Shown: positions 46,265-55,202 of the stretch, piece after piece
How the letters are laid out: each line of letters opens with the position of its first letter
How positions within the stretch are numbered: the first letter of the stretch is position 1
Origin: Aeromonas encheleia
GTDB taxonomy: Bacteria; Pseudomonadota; Gammaproteobacteria; Enterobacterales; Aeromonadaceae
Assembly (NCBI RefSeq): GCF_900637545.1
Contig: NZ_LR134376.1
Span: forward strand, 626,001 to 690,000
DNA length: 64,000 bases
Reading direction: 5' to 3'
Position numbers and translations under genes: made by a program
The notes under the pieces: model-generated
What the model saw: only the letters and a program-made list of their open reading frames with translations
Told to the model about the DNA's origin: nothing
The model's database searches: none

Positions 46265-46698
46265 TGGAGACGCTGGAAGCCGGGTTGAGCTGGCTGTTTC
46301 TCAGCGCCTTCACCTCGGCGACCCTGTTGCCCGGCAGCTCGGAAGTGCTGCTGGGGGTCATGGCAAACCAGGGACAGTGGAGCATGACCAGCCTGCTGCT
46401 GTGGGCCACCCTCGGCAATACTCTGGGTTCCATGACCACCTGGTGGCTCGGCTGGCTTGCCACATACAAGAAAAAACCGGAAGATTTTCAAGGCCGTGGG
46501 GAACAAAAGGCGCTAGGTTGGCTCAAACAACATGGCCACTGGTGCCTGCTGCTGGCCTGGACGCCGGTGGTCGGTGACGGTCTCTGTCTGCTGGCCGGCT
46601 GGCTGCGTCTCTCATTCTGGCGCTCTCTCATTCTGATCGGGCTGGGCAAATTGGTGCGCTATGCCCTGGTTTTTCTGTTGGCCAAACAGGTCTTCTAG
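46261..46698 (+). CDS. yqaA: YqaA-family (DedA/VTT-like) inner-membrane protein
   Basis: This 145-residue membrane protein matches E. coli YqaA in SAFTSATLLPGSSEVLLGVM, ATLGNTLGSMTTWWLG and LLAWTPVVGDGLCLLAGWLRLSFW. It is a small member of the SNARE-associated/VTT (DedA-like) group. The exact function is not established. The ATG overlaps the stop of the oxidoreductase gene. Confidence 0.9.
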   Translation: MMETLEAGLSWLFLSAFTSATLLPGSSEVLLGVMANQGQWSMTSLLLWATLGNTLGSMTTWWLGWLATYKKKPEDFQGRGEQKALGWLKQHGHWCLLLAWTPVVGDGLCLLAGWLRLSFWRSLILIGLGKLVRYALVFLLAKQVF

Positions 46699-46725
46699 CC
46701 GCTTCTCTTCACTCACGAGGTAACC

Positions 46726-49539
46726 GTGAACAAACTCATTCCATTAAGCATTCTTCTTGGCTTGGCCCTGCCGGTGCTGGCAGCCCCGACCCTGGTATCG
46801 GAACAGGTCAAGCAGGAGGGCAAGCTCGGCATCCCCTACCAGATGTACAAGCTGGATAACGGCCTGACCGTGATCCTGGCCCCCGACAAGTCCGATCCCC
46901 TGGTGCACCTCAACGTGACCTATCACGTGGGCTCCTCCCGCGAGACCGTGGGCAAGTCCGGCTTCGCCCACTTCTTCGAGCACATGATGTTCCAGGGCTC
47001 CAAGCACGTCGGCGATCAGGAGCACATGCGGATCATCAACGAGGCCGGTGGCGAGATGAACGGCACCACCAACAAGGATCGCACCAACTATTACGAAACC
47101 GTGCCGGCCAACCAGCTGGAGAAGGTGCTGTGGCTGGAGGCGGACCGCATGGGCTTCCTGCTCGATGCGGTGAGCCAGAAGAAGTTCGAGATCCAGCGCG
47201 CCACCGTCAAGAACGAGCGCGCCCAGCGCATCGACAACCAGCCCTATGGCCTGGTGGGCGAGAAGGCGGGCGAGGCGCTCTATCCGCGCACTCATCCCTA
47301 CTCCTGGCAGCCCATCGGCTACGTGGAGGATCTGGATCGGGTCGGGGTGGAGGATCTCAAGCAGTTCTTCCTGCGCTGGTATGGGCCGAACAACGCCACC
47401 CTGACCCTGGGGGGCGACTTCGACACCCAGCAGGCGCTGGCCTGGATCGAGAAGTACTTCGGCAGCATCCCCCGTGGCCCGGACGTGGCCGAGCCGACCC
47501 CGGAGCCGGTGACCCTGCCCGAGACCCGCTATGTCACCCTGGAAGACAAGGTGCACCTGCCGCTGCTCTACATCAGCTATCCGACGGTGGCGCTCGGGGA
47601 TCCCCAGGAGCCGGCACTGGACATCTTTGCCGACGTGCTCGGCGGCTCCGCCAGCTCCATGCTCTACCAGTCGCTGGTCAAGACCGGCAAGGCCATCGAG
47701 GTGGGCGCCACCCACTCCTGTGAGGAACTGGCCTGTACCCTGACGGTCTACGCCTATCCGAACCCGGCCCAGGACGGCAGCCTCAAGACGCTGAAAGGCG
47801 AGGTGGACAAGGTGATCGGCGACTTTGCCAGCCGCGGCCTCAAGCCCGAGGATCTCGAGAAGGCCATCAGCAGCTATCGCGCCGAGGCCATCTGGGGGCT
47901 GGACAGCATAGAGGGCAAGGTGAGCCAGCTCGCCCTGGGCCAGGTGCTGACCCAGGATCCGAACTATGTGTTCAAGAACCTGGACGCCATCAGCCAGGTG
48001 AACGCGCAGCAGGTCAAGGCCGCCTATGACAAGTTCATCGCGGGCAAACCCGCCGTGGTGCTGAGCGTGGTGCCCAAGGGCAAGACGGATTGGCAGGCGG
48101 GCACGCCGAACTTCTCCCCCGCCAAGCGGGAGTTGCCGGATTACAGCCAGCACGGCGAGCCGCTGGCGCTGCGCCCGGTCAAGGACAGCTTCGATCGCAG
48201 CGTGGAGCCCAAGGCGAGCGAGGCGGTCAGCGTCAAGGTGCCGACCACCTGGCACGGCAAGCTGGACAAGGGCATCGAGATCATCGGTACCCAGAGTGAC
48301 GAGATCCCGGCCGTCTCCATCATGATCGCCCTGCCGGGTGGCATGAGAGCCGAGGGCAAGGGAGAACTGGGGTTGGCCAGCCTCACCGCCGCCATGCTGG
48401 GGCAGGGAACGGTACGGCTGACCGAGGCCGAGCTCAGCGACGAGTTGCAAAAACTCGGCGCCAGCATCAGCGTCTCGACCGCCCAGTACAACAACCTCAT
48501 CACCATCAGCAGCCTGACCGACAAGTTGCCGCAGACCCTGGATCTGGTGCGCGAGGTCTTGATGCGACCCGGGATGCGGGAGGCGGACTTCGAGCGGCTC
48601 AAGGCGCAGATGCTGCAAGGCATGAAGCAGAGCGAGCAGCAGCCGGAGTGGCTGGCGGGCCAGGCGTTCCGCGAGCTGGTGTACGGCAAACAGAACCGGC
48701 TCGGTCAACCGACCGAGGGGGTGCTGAAGGACGTCGAGAAGCTGACCCTGGCGGACGTGAAGCGCTTCTATCAGGACTACTACAATCCGACCAACGCCAG
48801 GGTGGTGGTGACCGGAGATGTGACCCAGCAGCAGATCGAGGAGCAGCTTGGCTTCCTGACCCAGTGGAAGGGGACCACTCCTGCCCTCGGCGATCTCAAG
48901 CTCAAGGGCGAGCAGGCCAAGCCGGGCATCTATCTGGTGGACAAGCCGGGGGCGCCCCAGTCGGTGATCCGCATCGGCCGTCGTGCCATGCCGTTTGACA
49001 CCACGGGGGACTTCTTCGTCGCCAGCCTGATGAACTTCAATCTGGGGGGCAACTTCAACAGCCGCATCAACCTCAACCTGCGGGAAGACAAGGGCTACAC
49101 CTATGGTGCCAGCTCGGGCTTCTCCGCCAACCGCGAGGCGGGTGTCTTCGCCACCGGTGCCAACGTGCGGACCGACGCGACCGTGGATGCCATCCGCCAG
49201 TTCCTGAAGGAGATGGACGGCTACCGCAAGAGCGGCCCGACCCCGGTGGAGCTGGCCTACATGCGCAGCGCAGTCTCCCAGCAGGATGCGCTCTCCTACG
49301 AAACCCTGGCGCAGAAGGCGATGTTCCTGCTGCAGATGATCATGTATGACCTGAAGCCGGACTATGTGCTGGCCCAGGGTCAGCTGATCAAAACGGTGTC
49401 GCCTGAGGCACTCAAGGCCAGCGCGGCCCGCTGGCTGGATCCGGCCGAGATGGTGATTGTGGTGGTGGGAGACAAGCAAAAGCTTGAAAAACCCCTGTCG
49501 GAGCTTCATCTTCCCATCTATCCGCTGCAGCTGCCCTGA
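46726..49539 (+). CDS. Periplasmic M16 zinc peptidase (pitrilysin/insulinase family), fused two-domain form
   Basis: This 937-residue protein has a signal peptide (MNKLIPLSILLGLALPVLA|AP). The inverted zinc motif H82-F-F-E-H86 in GFAHFFEHMMFQGS and the downstream Glu pair lie in the first M16 domain. A second, inactive M16 domain (about 500-930) follows, with RVVVTGDV and the LREDKGYTYGASSG segment. Such proteases degrade peptides in the periplasm or outer membrane. The start is GTG at 46726 behind a weak ACGAGG element. gshA follows after 58 bp. Confidence 0.92.
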   Translation: MNKLIPLSILLGLALPVLAAPTLVSEQVKQEGKLGIPYQMYKLDNGLTVILAPDKSDPLVHLNVTYHVGSSRETVGKSGFAHFFEHMMFQGSKHVGDQEHMRIINEAGGEMNGTTNKDRTNYYETVPANQLEKVLWLEADRMGFLLDAVSQKKFEIQRATVKNERAQRIDNQPYGLVGEKAGEALYPRTHPYSWQPIGYVEDLDRVGVEDLKQFFLRWYGPNNATLTLGGDFDTQQALAWIEKYFGSIPRGPDVAEPTPEPVTLPETRYVTLEDKVHLPLLYISYPTVALGDPQEPALDIFADVLGGSASSMLYQSLVKTGKAIEVGATHSCEELACTLTVYAYPNPAQDGSLKTLKGEVDKVIGDFASRGLKPEDLEKAISSYRAEAIWGLDSIEGKVSQLALGQVLTQDPNYVFKNLDAISQVNAQQVKAAYDKFIAGKPAVVLSVVPKGKTDWQAGTPNFSPAKRELPDYSQHGEPLALRPVKDSFDRSVEPKASEAVSVKVPTTWHGKLDKGIEIIGTQSDEIPAVSIMIALPGGMRAEGKGELGLASLTAAMLGQGTVRLTEAELSDELQKLGASISVSTAQYNNLITISSLTDKLPQTLDLVREVLMRPGMREADFERLKAQMLQGMKQSEQQPEWLAGQAFRELVYGKQNRLGQPTEGVLKDVEKLTLADVKRFYQDYYNPTNARVVVTGDVTQQQIEEQLGFLTQWKGTTPALGDLKLKGEQAKPGIYLVDKPGAPQSVIRIGRRAMPFDTTGDFFVASLMNFNLGGNFNSRINLNLREDKGYTYGASSGFSANREAGVFATGANVRTDATVDAIRQFLKEMDGYRKSGPTPVELAYMRSAVSQQDALSYETLAQKAMFLLQMIMYDLKPDYVLAQGQLIKTVSPEALKASAARWLDPAEMVIVVVGDKQKLEKPLSELHLPIYPLQLP

Positions 49540-49559
49540 GGGCGCTTCACAAAATGAGC

Positions 49560-49579
49560 GCCGCCCCGTGTGGGGCGGC
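49560..49579. other. Short hairpin between the M16 peptidase gene and gshA
   Basis: GCCGCCCC and GGGGCGGC form a perfect 8-bp GC stem with a 4-nt loop. No T run follows. It could be a weak terminator or an mRNA-stabilising structure in front of gshA. Confidence 0.45.
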
Positions 49580-49597
49580 CATACATGAGCCGTGAAT

Positions 49598-51196
49598 ATG
49601 ACTACTACTAGCTTGTCGCTCACCGAGTTGTTGACTGCCCTGGGTTCGCCGGAACGGGTGACCGCCCTCAAGGGGATCCGGCGCGGGATCGAACGTGAAT
49701 GCCTGCGCATCACCCCGGAAGGCGCCCTCTCCCAGACCGATCACCCCAGGAGCCTGGGCTCGGCGCTGACCCACGCCAACATCACCACCGACTACTCCGA
49801 GAGCCTGCTGGAGTTCATCACCCCGGCCACCGACTCCATCGAGAGCCTGATCGAGCAGCTCGGCGATATCCACCGTCATACCATTCATCACCTCGGTGAT
49901 GAGCGGATCTGGCCGCTCTCCATGCCCTGCTTCATCGGCGATGAGGAGAGCATCCGCCTGGCCCAGTACGGCAGTTCCAACATAGGCCGGATGAAGACCC
50001 TCTACCGACAGGGGCTGAAGAACCGCTACGGCAGCCTGATGCAGGTGATCGCCGGGGTGCACTTCAACTTCTCCATGCCGGACAGCTTCTGGTGCGAATG
50101 GCAGGATCTGGTGGGTGAGGGCTGCTGCAGCCAGCGTTTCATCTCCGACAAATACATGGGGCTTATTCGCAACGTCTACCGCTTCGGCTGGCTGGTGCCC
50201 TATCTGTTCGGCGCCTCGCCGGCCATCTGCGACTCCTTCCTCAAGGGGCGCAAGAGCAACCTGCCGTTCCAGAAGACTGGCAAGGGCACCCTCTATCTGC
50301 CCTATGCCACCGCGCTGCGGTTGTCCGATCTCGGCTACACCAGCAGCTCCCAGAGCATGCTCAATATCAGCCACGACAACCTGCCGGCCTATGTGGCCAG
50401 CCTGCGCCGTGCCATCAGCACCCATGATCCCGAGTTCGCCAAGATCGGGGTCAAGGTCAACGGCGAATACCGCCAGCTCAACGACAACGTGCTGCAGCTG
50501 GAGAACGAGCTGTATGCGCCGATCCGTCCCAAGCGCACCCCGCGCAGCGGCGAGAAGCCGTCCGACGCGCTGGAGCAGCGCGGCATCGAATACATCGAGC
50601 TGCGCACCGTGGACGTGAACCCCTTCACCCCGTTCGGCATCGATGTGGATCAGATCCGCTTCTTCGATCTGTTCCTGGTCTGGTGCCTGCTGCGCCCGTC
50701 CCCGGTGCTGACCGACGAGGAGATTGCCCGCAATCGCCGCAACCAGAACAAGGTGGTGCTGGAGGGGCGTCGTCCCGGCCTCGAGCTGGAAGACGAGCAG
50801 GGCAACCCCATCGGCCTCAGGGAGTACGGCCTCCAGCTGTTCGACGAGCTGGATCAGGTCGCCGATCTGCTGGATCGCTGCTGTGGCCGCAACCGCTATC
50901 GCGAGACGCTGGCCATGCACCGCGAGAAGCTGCTCAACCCTGAGCTGACCTATTCCGCCCGCCTGCTCAAGCAGCTGCTGGAGAGCGGCCAGGACAACGG
51001 CTGCTTCGGTGACGAGCTGGCGAGCCGCTACCGGGAGGAGATGCTGAGCGGTGAGTTGCAGTACTGGGATCAGGCCTACTTCGCGGGCGAGGCACGCGAG
51101 TCCCTGGCCAAGCAGCGGGAGCGGGAGCGCGGTGACAGCCTGTCGTTCGACGAGTTCCTCGCCGATTACTTCGGTACCCGGCAGACGACCAGCTGA
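49598..51196 (+). CDS. gshA: Glutamate-cysteine ligase
   Basis: This 532-residue class I gamma-glutamylcysteine synthetase makes the first intermediate of glutathione. The family markers are RGIERECLRI near the start, HANITTDYSESLLEFIT, HFNFSMP and IEYIELRTVDVNPFTPFGI. It joins glutamate and cysteine with ATP in the cytoplasm. I chose the ATG at 49598; a GTG two codons earlier is possible. luxS is also in the window but 17 kb away. A terminator follows. Confidence 0.95.
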   Translation: MTTTSLSLTELLTALGSPERVTALKGIRRGIERECLRITPEGALSQTDHPRSLGSALTHANITTDYSESLLEFITPATDSIESLIEQLGDIHRHTIHHLGDERIWPLSMPCFIGDEESIRLAQYGSSNIGRMKTLYRQGLKNRYGSLMQVIAGVHFNFSMPDSFWCEWQDLVGEGCCSQRFISDKYMGLIRNVYRFGWLVPYLFGASPAICDSFLKGRKSNLPFQKTGKGTLYLPYATALRLSDLGYTSSSQSMLNISHDNLPAYVASLRRAISTHDPEFAKIGVKVNGEYRQLNDNVLQLENELYAPIRPKRTPRSGEKPSDALEQRGIEYIELRTVDVNPFTPFGIDVDQIRFFDLFLVWCLLRPSPVLTDEEIARNRRNQNKVVLEGRRPGLELEDEQGNPIGLREYGLQLFDELDQVADLLDRCCGRNRYRETLAMHREKLLNPELTYSARLLKQLLESGQDNGCFGDELASRYREEMLSGELQYWDQAYFAGEARESLAKQRERERGDSLSFDEFLADYFGTRQTTS

Positions 51197-51216
51197 GGGT
51201 CTGCCCCCCGACAGTC

Positions 51217-51244
51217 AAAAGCCGCTCCAGAGAGCGGCTTTTTG
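51217..51244 (+). terminator. Rho-independent terminator after gshA
   Basis: AAGCCGCTC pairs with GAGCGGCTT around CAGA, with a TTTTT run following and an A run before. Confidence 0.93.
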
Positions 51245-51282
51245 TTGGCCGAAAGGGGCCCGGCGGGTTGGTTTCACGGCAT

Positions 51283-51309
51283 AAAAAAACGGCCCAGCGG
51301 GCCGTTTTT
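51283..51309 (-). terminator. Rho-independent terminator after dcuA
   Basis: ACGGCCC pairs with GGGCCGT around AGC; on the minus strand it is followed by a run of seven T residues. It is a second terminator next to that of gshA, serving the convergent dcuA. Confidence 0.92.
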
Positions 51310-51333
51310 GCACTCTGTCGTTGGCACTCCCGG

Positions 51334-52653
51334 TTAGAGGATGATGCCGCCGAAGAAGAAGCCAAGGGCGACTGCCATGGCGATGGTGGCCACACCCGGG
51401 ATGAAGAAGGGGTGGTTGAACACCGCCTTGCCGATCCGGGTCGAGCCGGTGTCATCCATCTCTACCGCCGCCAGCAGGGTCGGGTAGGTGGGCAGCACGA
51501 ACAGCGCGCTCACGGCGGCGAAGGAGGCGATGGCAGCCAGCGGGCTGACACCCAGCGCCAGGGCGGCCGGCATCAGGGCCTTGGTGGTGGCACCCTGTGA
51601 ATAGAGCAGCATGGAGGAGAAGAACAGCACCACGGCCAGCAGCCAGCTGTATTGGCTCAGCAGATCGCCGGCGAAGGCCTGGATCTCGACCATGTTGCCC
51701 TTCACGAAGACGTTACCCAACCAGGCCACACCCAGCACACAGATACAGGCGGACATACCGGACTTGAAGGTCGGCATGTTGGTGATCTGGGCGGCGTCCA
51801 GTTTGCAGAACAGCACCATCAGGGTGGCGGCGGAGAGCATGATGCCCATGATGGCACCGTCACGGGGGATCGGCGGATTGGCGATCAGGCCCACGTTGCC
51901 GGAGATGGCGGTGGCATAGGCCATGACGGCGACGATGGCGGCGATGAAGATACCGACGGACAGCTTGGCGTAAGGCTTGAGTTCAACCTTGCTGGTACCG
52001 CGCAGCTTGATCAGGCCCTTGGCCTTGCGCTCCAGGTAGACTTCGTCCTGGTCCAGCGGCTTGCCCAGCATGTTGGCCACGAAGGCACCCAGGATACAGG
52101 CGAGGAAGCTGGACGGGATACAGATGGCCAGCAGGGTCAGGTAGTCGACCCCGAGCGGTTCAAGCATGCCGGAGAAGGCAACCACGGCGGCCGAGATGGG
52201 CGAGGCGGTGATGGCGATCTGGGAGGCGACGACCGCGATGGAGAGTGGGCGGGAGGGGCGAATGCCCTGCTCCTTGGCCACCTCGGCGATCACCGGCAGG
52301 GTGGAGAAGGCGGTGTGACCGGTACCGGCCAGCATGGTCATCAGGTAGGTGACGACCGGAGCGGCGAAGGTGATGTATTTGGGGTTCTTGCGCAGCGCCT
52401 TCTCGGCCAAAGAGACCAGGTAGTCCATCCCGCCAGCCAGTTGCATACAGGCGATGGCGCAGATGACGGACGCGATGATCATGATCACGTCCCAAGGGAG
52501 ATAGGCAACCAGCTGATCGCTCGGGATGGGCATGCCCAGACCCCAGGTCAGCACCAGTACCCCCAAACCACCGGCAAAGCCGATGCCGATGCTGCCTATC
52601 CGGGCTCCCAGATAGATAGCGGCGAGCACGACAAGTAACTCGATTCCAATCAT
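51334..52653 (-). CDS. dcuA: Anaerobic C4-dicarboxylate transporter DcuA
   Basis: This 439-residue inner-membrane protein is close to E. coli DcuA: IGFAGGLGVLVL, KNPKYITFAAPVVTYLMTMLAGTGHTAF, SQIAITASPISAAVV, SGMSACICVLGVAWLG and FNHPFFIPG. It exchanges aspartate, fumarate, malate and succinate, supplying fumarate respiration. I chose the ATG at 52653, which has GGAG 8 bases upstream. It lies 129 bp downstream of aspA on the same strand, giving the conserved aspA-dcuA pair. Confidence 0.95.
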   Translation of the reverse strand: MIGIELLVVLAAIYLGARIGSIGIGFAGGLGVLVLTWGLGMPIPSDQLVAYLPWDVIMIIASVICAIACMQLAGGMDYLVSLAEKALRKNPKYITFAAPVVTYLMTMLAGTGHTAFSTLPVIAEVAKEQGIRPSRPLSIAVVASQIAITASPISAAVVAFSGMLEPLGVDYLTLLAICIPSSFLACILGAFVANMLGKPLDQDEVYLERKAKGLIKLRGTSKVELKPYAKLSVGIFIAAIVAVMAYATAISGNVGLIANPPIPRDGAIMGIMLSAATLMVLFCKLDAAQITNMPTFKSGMSACICVLGVAWLGNVFVKGNMVEIQAFAGDLLSQYSWLLAVVLFFSSMLLYSQGATTKALMPAALALGVSPLAAIASFAAVSALFVLPTYPTLLAAVEMDDTGSTRIGKAVFNHPFFIPGVATIAMAVALGFFFGGIIL

Positions 52654-52707
52654 AGCGAACACTCCAATTTCCAGTTTTTTTTAGGTTTTTTGTGGCAGAA
52701 AAGCCAA

Positions 52708-52774
52708 TTCCCGATAGGGCTGGGGGAGGCCAATCGGGAACTGACTCTATGGGCCGGGAGTGATCCCGGCCCAT
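52708..52774. repeat. Two stem-loops in the aspA-dcuA gap
   Basis: ATGGGCCGGGA (52749-52759) and TCCCGGCCCAT (52764-52774) form a perfect 11-bp stem with a 4-nt loop just after the aspA stop. Next to it, TTCCCGAT (52708-52715) and ATCGGGAA (52733-52740) form a second stem with a 17-nt loop. No T run follows, so these look like differential-expression or attenuation structures rather than full terminators. Confidence 0.7.
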
Positions 52775-52782
52775 CGATACCC

Positions 52783-54225
52783 TTATACGGTGGCTTCGCG
52801 GGTGTAGCGCTTGGCCTTGTATTGCGGGTTCATCAGGTTCTCGATGGAGAGGATCTCGTCCAGCTGTTCGGCGGTCAGCAGGCCGCGTTCCAGCACGACC
52901 TCACGGACGTTCTTGCCGGTCTGGGCACAGATCTTGCCGACGATGTCACCCTCATGGTGACCGATGAAGGGGTTCAGGTAGGTCACGATGCCGATGGAGT
53001 TCAGCACGTGGTTCATGCAGATTTCCGGGTTGGCGGTGATGCCTTCGACACACTTCTCGCGCAGGGAGATACAGGCTTTTTCCATCAGGCTCAGGGATTC
53101 GAACATGGCCTGACCAATCACCGGCTCCATCACGTTCAGCTGCAGCTGACCGGCTTCGGCGGCGAAGGTGATGGTGACGTCATTACCGAATACCTTGAAG
53201 CAGGACTGGTTGACCACTTCCGGGATGACCGGGTTGACCTTGGCCGGCATGATGGAGGAGCCTGCCTGCATTTCCGGCAGGTTGATCTCTTTGAGGGCGG
53301 TACGCGGGCCGGAGGAGAGCAGACGCAGATCGTTACAGATCTTGGACATCTTCATCGCCATGCGCTTGATAGCGCCGTGCAGCATCACGTAGGCGCCACA
53401 GTCGGAGGTCGCTTCGATCAGATCTTCAGCTGGCACATAGGCGCGACCGGTGATCTCGGCCAGGCGCTTGATGGCCAGAGCGGAGTACTCGGGCGGAGTG
53501 TTCAGGCCGGTACCGATGGCGGTCGCGCCCAGGTTCACTTCCAGCAGCAGCTCCTGGCAACGTTTGATGGACTTGATCTCTTCGCGCAGGGTGACGGCGA
53601 AGGCGTGGAATTCTTGACCCAGGGTCATGGGTACCGCATCCTGCAGCTGGGTACGGCCCATCTTGAGGATGCTCTTGAACTCTTTGGCCTTGTCATCGAA
53701 GGCGGCGATCAGCGCTTCGAGGGCAAACAGGGTGGTGTCGGTGCTGTTCACCACGGCAACGCGGAAGCCGGTCGGGTAGGCGTCGTTGGTGGATTGGCAC
53801 TTGTTGACGTGGTCGTTCGGGTTGATGACGTCGTAACGCCCTTTCTCCAGCCCCATCAGCTCGAGGGCGATGTTGGCCAGCACTTCGTTGGTGTTCATGT
53901 TGACGGAGGTACCGGCGCCGCCTTGATAAACGTCGACCGGGAACTGGTCGAAGCATTTGCCGGTGTTCAGCATCAGATCGCAGGCTTCGATAATCTTGTC
54001 GGCGATTTCGGGACGGATGGTGCCGAGTTCACCGTTGGCCAGGGCGGCGGCCTTCTTGGTTAACACCATGCCACGGACAAATTCTGGAACGTCAGAAATC
54101 TTCTGAGTGCTGATCTTGAAGTTCTCGACTGCGCGCAGGGTATGCACACCGTAATAGAGATCGTTGGAAACTTCTTTGGTGCCCAGCAGGTCTTCTTCAA
54201 TGCGGACGTTCTTGATGTCACTCAT
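52783..54225 (-). CDS. aspA: Aspartate ammonia-lyase
   Basis: This 480-residue enzyme of the fumarase/aspartase superfamily deaminates aspartate to fumarate. The signature loop [11 protein letters not shown] is at 322-332 and contains the catalytic serine (family numbering); the [17 protein letters not shown] and [17 protein letters not shown] segments are also present. It supplies fumarate for anaerobic respiration together with dcuA. It is divergent from fxsA across about 450 bp. Confidence 0.97.
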   Translation of the reverse strand: MSDIKNVRIEEDLLGTKEVSNDLYYGVHTLRAVENFKISTQKISDVPEFVRGMVLTKKAAALANGELGTIRPEIADKIIEACDLMLNTGKCFDQFPVDVYQGGAGTSVNMNTNEVLANIALELMGLEKGRYDVINPNDHVNKCQSTNDAYPTGFRVAVVNSTDTTLFALEALIAAFDDKAKEFKSILKMGRTQLQDAVPMTLGQEFHAFAVTLREEIKSIKRCQELLLEVNLGATAIGTGLNTPPEYSALAIKRLAEITGRAYVPAEDLIEATSDCGAYVMLHGAIKRMAMKMSKICNDLRLLSSGPRTALKEINLPEMQAGSSIMPAKVNPVIPEVVNQSCFKVFGNDVTITFAAEAGQLQLNVMEPVIGQAMFESLSLMEKACISLREKCVEGITANPEICMNHVLNSIGIVTYLNPFIGHHEGDIVGKICAQTGKNVREVVLERGLLTAEQLDEILSIENLMNPQYKAKRYTREATV

Positions 54226-54672
54226 TGTAATGCCTCAGAAATCAGATAAATGGAAACAATCCTCACCGAGTGGTCGCGACTTCCTTACGCACGATTCATC
54301 CTGAAGCACCACACATCGAGTGGGGCAGTTGGGAGCCTGTTGCTCCCTGTGCAATTACTGCGGTAGATATTACCTCAATTGAGGTATCTGATATTAGACC
54401 TGGATCACTAAATTTGAGGCAGCCCCAAAGATCTTGTGGTCATTAAACAGATATTGCAATTGAGCTATTTACTTTGACAGATCAACCACTTCAATCCCAG
54501 TTGTTCGGGAGGATATTTGTCTGAATCCCGATCGGCATCACTCATGGGCTTGAAAAATGAATGTGATGCCCCATTTTATTGGTTAGAAACCGATAGAATG
54601 GTGGGTTGGCGGCTCGTTCCCGTCGGTCGCATGCATCACAGGTTGATCTATTTCACCCGTACCGAGGTCATT
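54226..54672. other. aspA-fxsA divergent intergenic region
   Basis: About 447 bp with no convincing gene. It contains a perfect 16-bp palindrome (separate entry) and AT-rich stretches that must hold promoters for aspA and fxsA. I looked for canonical FNR and CRP sites and did not find a convincing one. Confidence 0.4.
54371..54386. promoter_or_regulatory. Perfect 16-bp palindrome upstream of aspA
   Basis: TACCTCAATTGAGGTA is an exact palindrome 146 bp upstream of the aspA start. It looks like a dimeric operator. The binding protein is not identified. A half-site-like TTTGAGG recurs about 30 bp away at 54413-54419. Confidence 0.6.
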
Positions 54673-55146
54673 ATGGGCAAGTTACTGCTGTTGTTGGTTG
54701 GTTTGGTATTGCTGGAGCTCACGGTGATGATCGAAGTGGGATCCGTGATCGGTGCCTTGCCGACCGTGGGATTGCTGGTGCTGACCGCCGTGCTGGGCTC
54801 CTCCCTGGTGCGCAGCGAGGGGATCAAGACCCTGTTCAGTGCGCAGCAGAAGATGCAGCAAGGAGAGATGCCGGGCCCCGAGGTGATGGGGGGCATGATG
54901 CTGGCACTGGCCGGTCTGCTGCTGATCATCCCGGGTTTCGTGACCGATTTCTTCGGCATCCTGCTGCTGCAACCCTGGTTGCGCAACCGGCTGGCCGACA
55001 AGCTGGTGGGCAGCAGCCAGTTCAGGATGCAGATGGGGGGCTTCCAGACGCCGCCTCCGTTCGAGGCGCGTCCGGGCAATGGGCAGCCGGATCAGGTCAA
55101 TCGTGGTGGCGCCACCATAGAGGGCGAGTTTGAACGTAAAGAGTGA
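54673..55146 (+). CDS. fxsA: FxsA-family membrane protein
   Basis: This 157-residue protein has the FxsA layout. Two or three N-terminal membrane helices (MGKLLLLLVGLVLLELTVMIEVGS, TVGLLVLTAVLGSSLVRSEG) are followed by MMLALAGLLLIIPGFVTDFFGILLL and a hydrophilic tail. In E. coli fxsA overexpression suppresses F-exclusion of phage T7; it lies close to aspA and groSL, as here. The ATG at 54673 has GAGG 5 bases before it and gives the family N-terminus; the open frame extends further upstream without similarity. Confidence 0.93.
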   Translation: MGKLLLLLVGLVLLELTVMIEVGSVIGALPTVGLLVLTAVLGSSLVRSEGIKTLFSAQQKMQQGEMPGPEVMGGMMLALAGLLLIIPGFVTDFFGILLLQPWLRNRLADKLVGSSQFRMQMGGFQTPPPFEARPGNGQPDQVNRGGATIEGEFERKE

Positions 55147-55178
55147 GCGCAAAGAGTAAGTCGCTGCCTCAGCCAATG

Positions 55179-55202
55179 GCCATCAGGGGTTGCCCTGATG
55201 GC
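55179..55202. terminator. Hairpin at the convergent ends of fxsA and the MATE gene
   Basis: GCCATCAGGG pairs with CCCTGATGGC around GTTG. It overlaps the last codons of the MATE gene and lacks a T run, so terminator function is uncertain. Confidence 0.45.

Noticed and set aside
46744..49713. A 989-codon open frame on the minus strand opposite the M16 peptidase gene
   Set aside because: It mirrors the peptidase reading frame, has no plausible start or family, and the peptidase is clearly the real gene.
54226..54672. FNR site near the TTGACAGATCAA sequence upstream of aspA
   Set aside because: The half-sites are too close together (two bases instead of four) to match TTGATnnnnATCAA.
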